A stretch of DNA of 45,717 nucleotides, from positions 1-45,717 of the forward strand of contig JAJPJJ010000008.1 in NCBI GenBank assembly GCA_021324295.1. The letters are read 5' to 3'. A program made the translations under genes and the position numbers. The number at the start of each line of letters is the position of its first letter. Within the stretch, counting starts at the first letter, position 1. The notes under the pieces were generated by a model. That model was given only the letters and a program-made list of their open reading frames with translations. It had not been told where the DNA came from and made no database searches. This document shows positions 42,550 to 45,717 of the stretch, piece by piece. Source of the DNA: Bacillota bacterium (GTDB taxonomy: Bacteria > Sysuimicrobiota > Sysuimicrobiia > Sysuimicrobiales > Segetimicrobiaceae).

Positions 42550-43478
42550 GTGACCGGTCGCCCCGCCAGCAGGCTCAACGCGGCCTCCCGGGACGCCCGG
42601 TCGTCGACGTGGCAGGTCTCGGCATCCACGGTGCGCCGGATCATGCCGCTGAGGACCGTACCGGGGCCCACCTCGACGAACAGCCGGACCCGCATCCGGT
42701 GCATCGCACGCACGGACTGCTCCCACCGCACGGGCGACGCCACCTGCGCGAGCAGGGCGCGGCGGATCTCCGCGGGCCCGCGGACGGGGGCGGCGGACAC
42801 GTTGGCAAGCACGGGGATGCGGGCGGGCTGGATCGGGACGCGTTCGAGGTGCTCTGCCAGGCGCTCGGCCGCGGGCCGCATCAGGCTGGTGTGGAACGGC
42901 GCGCTCACCGCGAGCGGCACGGCGCGGCGAGCCCCGCGCTCGCGCGCGGCGGCGAGCACCGTGCGCACCGCCGCCGCATCGCCAGCGATCACCACCTGCC
43001 CCGGGCTGTTGAAGTTGGACACCTCGACGACGCCGAGGTCCGCGTGCTCCGCGCACAGCGCCGCGATCGCGTCGCCCGACAGGCCGAGCACCGCCGCCAT
43101 CATCGTGTCGCGCCCTGCGCAGGCCTCCTGCATGAACAGTCCGCGGAGGCGTACGATCCTGACCGCGTCTTCCAGCGAAAGGGCCCCGGCGCAAACAAGG
43201 GCGGTGTATTCGCCCAGGCTCAGGCCGGCGGCGCAGGCCGGCTCGATGGGAAGGGTGGCCAGGCACGCGAGGCTCGCCGCCAAAATGGCGGGTTGCGTAT
43301 TCGCGGTGCTCCGGAGCGCCTCCTCCGGCCCCTCCGCGCACAACCGCAGGATGTCGAATCCGGCCGCCGCGCTCGCGCGCGCGAAGACCTCTCGAGCCTC
43401 CGGGTAGTGCGCGGCGAGATCCGCTCCCATGCCGACGTACTGCGCGCCCTGGCCGGGGAAGACGAACGCGATGGTCAT
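42546..43478 (-). CDS. fabD: Malonyl-CoA:ACP transacylase
   Basis: This enzyme of about 310 residues loads malonyl groups onto ACP. Features are FVFPGQGAQYVGMG at the N-terminus, the nucleophile S87 in AGLSLGEYTAL, where the common GHSLG has Leu instead of His, and the catalytic His in VSAPFHTSLM. The GLSLG form is found in some other FabD proteins. I prefer ATG at 43478, with a GGGGG run just upstream, over GTG at 43490. It overlaps fabG. The 144-nt gap to plsX is where fabH usually sits; it is not there. Confidence 0.96.
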   Translation of the reverse strand: MTIAFVFPGQGAQYVGMGADLAAHYPEAREVFARASAAAGFDILRLCAEGPEEALRSTANTQPAILAASLACLATLPIEPACAAGLSLGEYTALVCAGALSLEDAVRIVRLRGLFMQEACAGRDTMMAAVLGLSGDAIAALCAEHADLGVVEVSNFNSPGQVVIAGDAAAVRTVLAAARERGARRAVPLAVSAPFHTSLMRPAAERLAEHLERVPIQPARIPVLANVSAAPVRGPAEIRRALLAQVASPVRWEQSVRAMHRMRVRLFVEVGPGTVLSGMIRRTVDAETCHVDDRASREAALSLLAGRPVT

Positions 43479-43622
43479 CGCCGCCCCCACGCGGCACCCC
43501 GGGCGCGGAGGGCTCCTGGGCAGACGCTCTGTGAGCTGATCGCACCGACCCGATGTGGCACCCGCGCACCATCGCCTAGGTTGGGTGCACCGTATCCCCC
43601 GCGCAGCATCTGCAATGCGGCA

Positions 43623-44648
43623 CTAGGCGGGGGAGCCGGGGGAGAGCGCGAGCTCGGTGAGGCGGCCGGCGTCGTCGCGGATGGTCTCCACGATCCGCGA
43701 CCGCACGGATTCCATCGCCAGCGCCACCGCGTTCCGGATGGCCTTAGCCTTCGAGCTCCCGTGGCTGATGATGCAGACGACGTTGACGCCGAGCAGCGGC
43801 GCCCCGCCGTACTCCGTGTAGTCCATCCGGCGGGCGAGCGCGCGAAGGCGGGGTCGCGCCAGCGCGACGCCCACGCGGACGAGGAGCCCGCGGCTCAGCT
43901 CCTCGCGCAGCAGCGTGAAGATCCCGAGCGCCAGCCCTTCGCCGAACTTCAGGACGACGTTGCCGACGAAGCCATCGCAGGCCACCACATCCGCGACGCC
44001 ATCGAAGAAGTCGCGCCCTTCCACGTTGCCGACGAAGCGCAGGCCGGACTGCCGGAGCAGCTCGGCCGCGCGGATGACGACCTCGTTCCCTTTGGTGTCC
44101 TCCGCCCCGTTGCTCAGCAGGCCGACGCGCGGGATGTCGATGCCGAGCACGCGGGACGCGTAGACGCTGCCCATGACCGCGAACTGCAACAGGTGCTTGG
44201 GCCGGCAGTCGACGTTGGCGCCGACGTCCAGCATGATCGCGCGGCCCCGCAGCGTGGGCAGCACGGCAGCGATCGCCGGCCGATCGATCCCCTCGATCCG
44301 GCCGAGCGTCAACAGCGCCGCCGCCATCGCGGCGCCGGTGTTCCCCGCGCTCACCATCGCGTCGGCCTCTCCTCGCCGGACGAGGTCGACGGCCACGCCC
44401 ACCGACGCCCGCCGCTTTCTGCGCAGGGCCATCGCGGGCGCCTCGGCCATCTCGATCACCTCCGGCGCCTCCTCGATGCGGACCGGCATCCCGGGGGCGT
44501 CGACGAGGCGCAGCTCCTCGCGGAGGCGCCCGGTCGGACCGACGAGGATCACCTCCACCCCGAGATCGCGCGCGGCGCGCACGGCCCCGGCGACGATCTC
44601 CCGAGGTGCGTGGTCGCCGCCCATCGCGTCCACCGCGATCCGCATCAT
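43623..44648 (-). CDS. plsX: Phosphate acyltransferase PlsX
   Basis: This 341-residue enzyme makes acyl-phosphate from acyl-ACP for phospholipid synthesis. The N-terminal IAVDAMGGDHAP is the diagnostic motif. Others are VSAGNTGAAMAAALLTLGRIEGI (in two parts), LLSNGAEDTKGNEV, FVGNVEGRDFF and CDGFVGNVVLKFGEG. ATG at 44648 or 44645 may be used. It lies 30 nt below rpmF, as in many bacteria. Confidence 0.98.
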   Translation of the reverse strand: MMRIAVDAMGGDHAPREIVAGAVRAARDLGVEVILVGPTGRLREELRLVDAPGMPVRIEEAPEVIEMAEAPAMALRRKRRASVGVAVDLVRRGEADAMVSAGNTGAAMAAALLTLGRIEGIDRPAIAAVLPTLRGRAIMLDVGANVDCRPKHLLQFAVMGSVYASRVLGIDIPRVGLLSNGAEDTKGNEVVIRAAELLRQSGLRFVGNVEGRDFFDGVADVVACDGFVGNVVLKFGEGLALGIFTLLREELSRGLLVRVGVALARPRLRALARRMDYTEYGGAPLLGVNVVCIISHGSSKAKAIRNAVALAMESVRSRIVETIRDDAGRLTELALSPGSPA

Positions 44649-44678
44649 CTGCGTGTGCGTCCCCCCGGCCGTCGCGAG

Positions 44679-44879
44679 CTACGGGCCCGCCTTCTCCTCC
44701 GCGGGCTTCACCTCGAGCACTTTCCGGCCGCCGTAGTAGCCGCACGCGGGGCAGACCCGGTGCGGCACCATACGGGCGTGGCACTGCGGGCAATCCACGA
44801 GCGTCACGACGCGCGCCTTGTAGTGCGCTCGCCGCGAGGCCGTCCGCGCCTTGCTGAACCGCCGCTTGGTGAGTCCCAT
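44679..44879 (-). CDS. rpmF: 50S ribosomal protein L32
   Basis: This 66-residue ribosomal protein starts MGLTKRRFSKARTASRR and has the zinc-type cysteine pairs CPQC and CPAC. The start is the ATG at 44879, which has AGGAG 7 nt upstream; the GTG at 44885 is too close to that Shine-Dalgarno. It lies between yceD and plsX, the conserved position. Confidence 0.97.
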   Translation of the reverse strand: MGLTKRRFSKARTASRRAHYKARVVTLVDCPQCHARMVPHRVCPACGYYGGRKVLEVKPAEEKAGP

Positions 44880-44961
44880 CTCCACGCTCCTGTCTGCGGC
44901 GCGCCGTGCGGCCGCCCTTCTCGATGCCGCGGCGCCGGCACGCCCGGCCGCGGCATCCCGC

Positions 44962-45501
44962 TCACCGCGCGCGCTCCGATTCCCCCGATGCCCACCGCTC
45001 GAGCGGAGCCAGCCGCGGGTCGACGTCCCGTTCCTCGCAGCCGCAGGCCACGCGGTTGCGATCGGCCCCGCAGCGGGGGCACAGGCCGCGGCAGTGTGGA
45101 GAGCAGCGTGGCGCGATCGGCAGCGCCAGCATCACGTTCTGGCGAACGACCTCGGTGACGTCCAGCACGTCGCCTGGCTCCAGCGGCACGAGGAAGTCAT
45201 CGGGATCGATCGCCTCGCGACCCGGCTCGGCCGCCTGGGGTCGCGGGGGACAGAACTCTTCCGCCACGGGGACCTCGAGCGGCAGCTCGTACGGCGCAAG
45301 ACACGTCCCGCAGACGAGGCCCACGACCGCGCGGACCTGCCCGGTCAGCACGACGGACTGCCCCGTGCCATGTACCGTGAGGAGCCCTTCAACGGGCGCC
45401 GCGAGCGTGACCTCCTCGGCGGGCAGCTCCAGGCGCTCGTGGTACGCCAGCACGCGGACCGCGTGCCGGTCGGCCAGCAGCTCACCGACGTTCACGCGCA
45501 T
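44962..45501 (-). CDS. yceD: YceD family (DUF177) protein
   Basis: This 179-residue protein of the YceD/DUF177 family is conserved upstream of rpmF and linked to 23S rRNA/ribosome metabolism. It has CGTCLAPYELPLEV in the middle and the C-terminal cysteine cluster LCPRCGADRNRVACGCEE followed by DPRLAPLERW. I chose ATG at 45501: GAGGTG lies 7 nt upstream and MRVNVGELL is the family N-terminus. An upstream ATG at 45546 would add 15 residues. It is the first gene of the long leftward operon behind the promoter at 45579-45608. Confidence 0.93.
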   Translation of the reverse strand: MRVNVGELLADRHAVRVLAYHERLELPAEEVTLAAPVEGLLTVHGTGQSVVLTGQVRAVVGLVCGTCLAPYELPLEVPVAEEFCPPRPQAAEPGREAIDPDDFLVPLEPGDVLDVTEVVRQNVMLALPIAPRCSPHCRGLCPRCGADRNRVACGCEERDVDPRLAPLERWASGESERAR

Positions 45502-45564
45502 GCCGCCCACCTCGCCATCCACGACACGCACGAATACATAACACATGCCCGGGCACGCGGCGCC

Positions 45565-45577
45565 GGGCAGACTGCCC
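45565..45577. promoter_or_regulatory. Palindrome at the predicted transcription start of the yceD operon
   Basis: GGGCAG-A-CTGCCC is a perfect 6-bp inverted repeat around one base. It begins two bases downstream of the -10 box in the leftward direction and so covers the expected start point. It could be a repressor operator or a 5'-end hairpin of the transcript. Confidence 0.45.
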
Positions 45578-45578
45578 C

Positions 45579-45608
45579 ATTATACGGGCGCCGTTTTTCC
45601 ATTGTCAA
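45579..45608 (-). promoter_or_regulatory. Exact-consensus sigma-70 promoter for yceD-rpmF-plsX-fab-rnc operon
   Basis: Read leftwards, TTGACA (45608-45603) and TATAAT (45584-45579) are separated by 18 bp. Both hexamers match the consensus exactly, which is striking in such GC-rich DNA. Transcription would start near 45572 and give a leader of about 70 nt to the yceD ATG at 45501. Confidence 0.85.
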
Positions 45609-45610
45609 CA

Positions 45611-45639
45611 TCTAACGGCCCGGGCCCCCATCGGCCGGA
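45611..45639. repeat. 29-nt direct repeat, copy 1
   Basis: This unit starts TCTAACGGCCCGGGCCCC and ends CATCGGCCGGA. It is identical to 45689-45717. It lies two bases upstream of the -35 box of the yceD promoter. The unit has an internal CGGCC/GGCCG dyad. Confidence 0.9.
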
Positions 45640-45688
45640 GCACGCTACTTCGCGTCCCCTGCCGTTTGCCCACGTGCGGTGCCCGTGG

Positions 45689-45717
45689 TCTAACGGCCCG
45701 GGCCCCCATCGGCCGGA
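45689..45717. repeat. 29-nt direct repeat, copy 2 (at window end)
   Basis: This is an exact copy of 45611-45639, 78 bp further on, separated by 49 nt without similarity. The window ends at the last shared base, so the true repeat may be longer and more copies may follow. Confidence 0.9.

Noticed and set aside
43479-43622. FapR-type operator in the fabD-plsX gap
   Set aside because: The known AT-rich palindrome of FapR is absent; only a GC-rich GGTGCACC is seen.
45611-45717. CRISPR array at the window end
   Set aside because: Only two copies are visible, the intervening 49 nt is long for a spacer, and no cas genes are present. Kept as a direct repeat only.

Overview
The window is very GC-rich (roughly 70% or more by eye) and densely coded, with many ATGA/GTGA stop-start overlaps. 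It has no rRNA, tRNA or insertion sequence that I can see. The order yceD-rpmF-plsX-fabD-fabG-acpP-fabF-rnc and the B. subtilis-like purine genes (PucG, PucL, PucM types) suggest a Terrabacteria-type lineage such as Chloroflexota, Armatimonadota/Sysuimicrobiota-like or a high-GC Firmicute. Neither ABC solute-binding protein has a lipobox cysteine, which hints at a periplasm. The phylum cannot be fixed from this sequence.

Region 1 (1-14136) is a purine-degradation locus. A BMP-family (nucleoside/purine-type) ABC transporter is read rightwards at 1-2658, starting inside its ATPase. Facing it is a five-gene overlapping operon for a three-subunit xanthine dehydrogenase, an 8-oxoguanine deaminase-like amidohydrolase and a PucG-type ureidoglycine-glyoxylate aminotransferase. 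A MerR-like regulator and a Ku gene follow. A second operon encodes 5-hydroxyisourate hydrolase, OHCU decarboxylase and urate oxidase, and it diverges from the gene for a BMP solute-binding protein. Together these can take oxidised purines to urate and then to allantoin. PucG handles a later step; allantoinase and allantoate deiminase are not in the window.

Region 2 (14201-21557) holds an AlkA-like DNA glycosylase and a leftward group: M24 peptidase-like protein, SDR, large LuxR-type ATPase regulator, DUF4242 protein, unknown secreted protein and cupredoxin. Region 3 (21939-28771) is a probable sugar or sugar-acid catabolic locus: GntR/FCD regulator, RraA-like aldolase, RbsACB-like transporter, SDR and a fumarylacetoacetate-hydrolase-family enzyme. 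Region 4 (28935-33840) has an unrecognised secreted protein, proB-proA, and an amidohydrolase.

Region 5 (34116-38461) is a four-gene leftward operon resembling AttEFGH/MacB-type export systems. Its last product joins an FtsX-type N-terminal helix to a CrtC/AttH-like lipocalin domain. Region 6 (38831-45608) is the housekeeping yceD-rpmF-plsX-fab-rnc-HIT operon. It is read leftwards from an exact-consensus sigma-70 promoter and lacks fabH. The window ends inside the second copy of a 29-nt direct repeat lying just upstream of that promoter.
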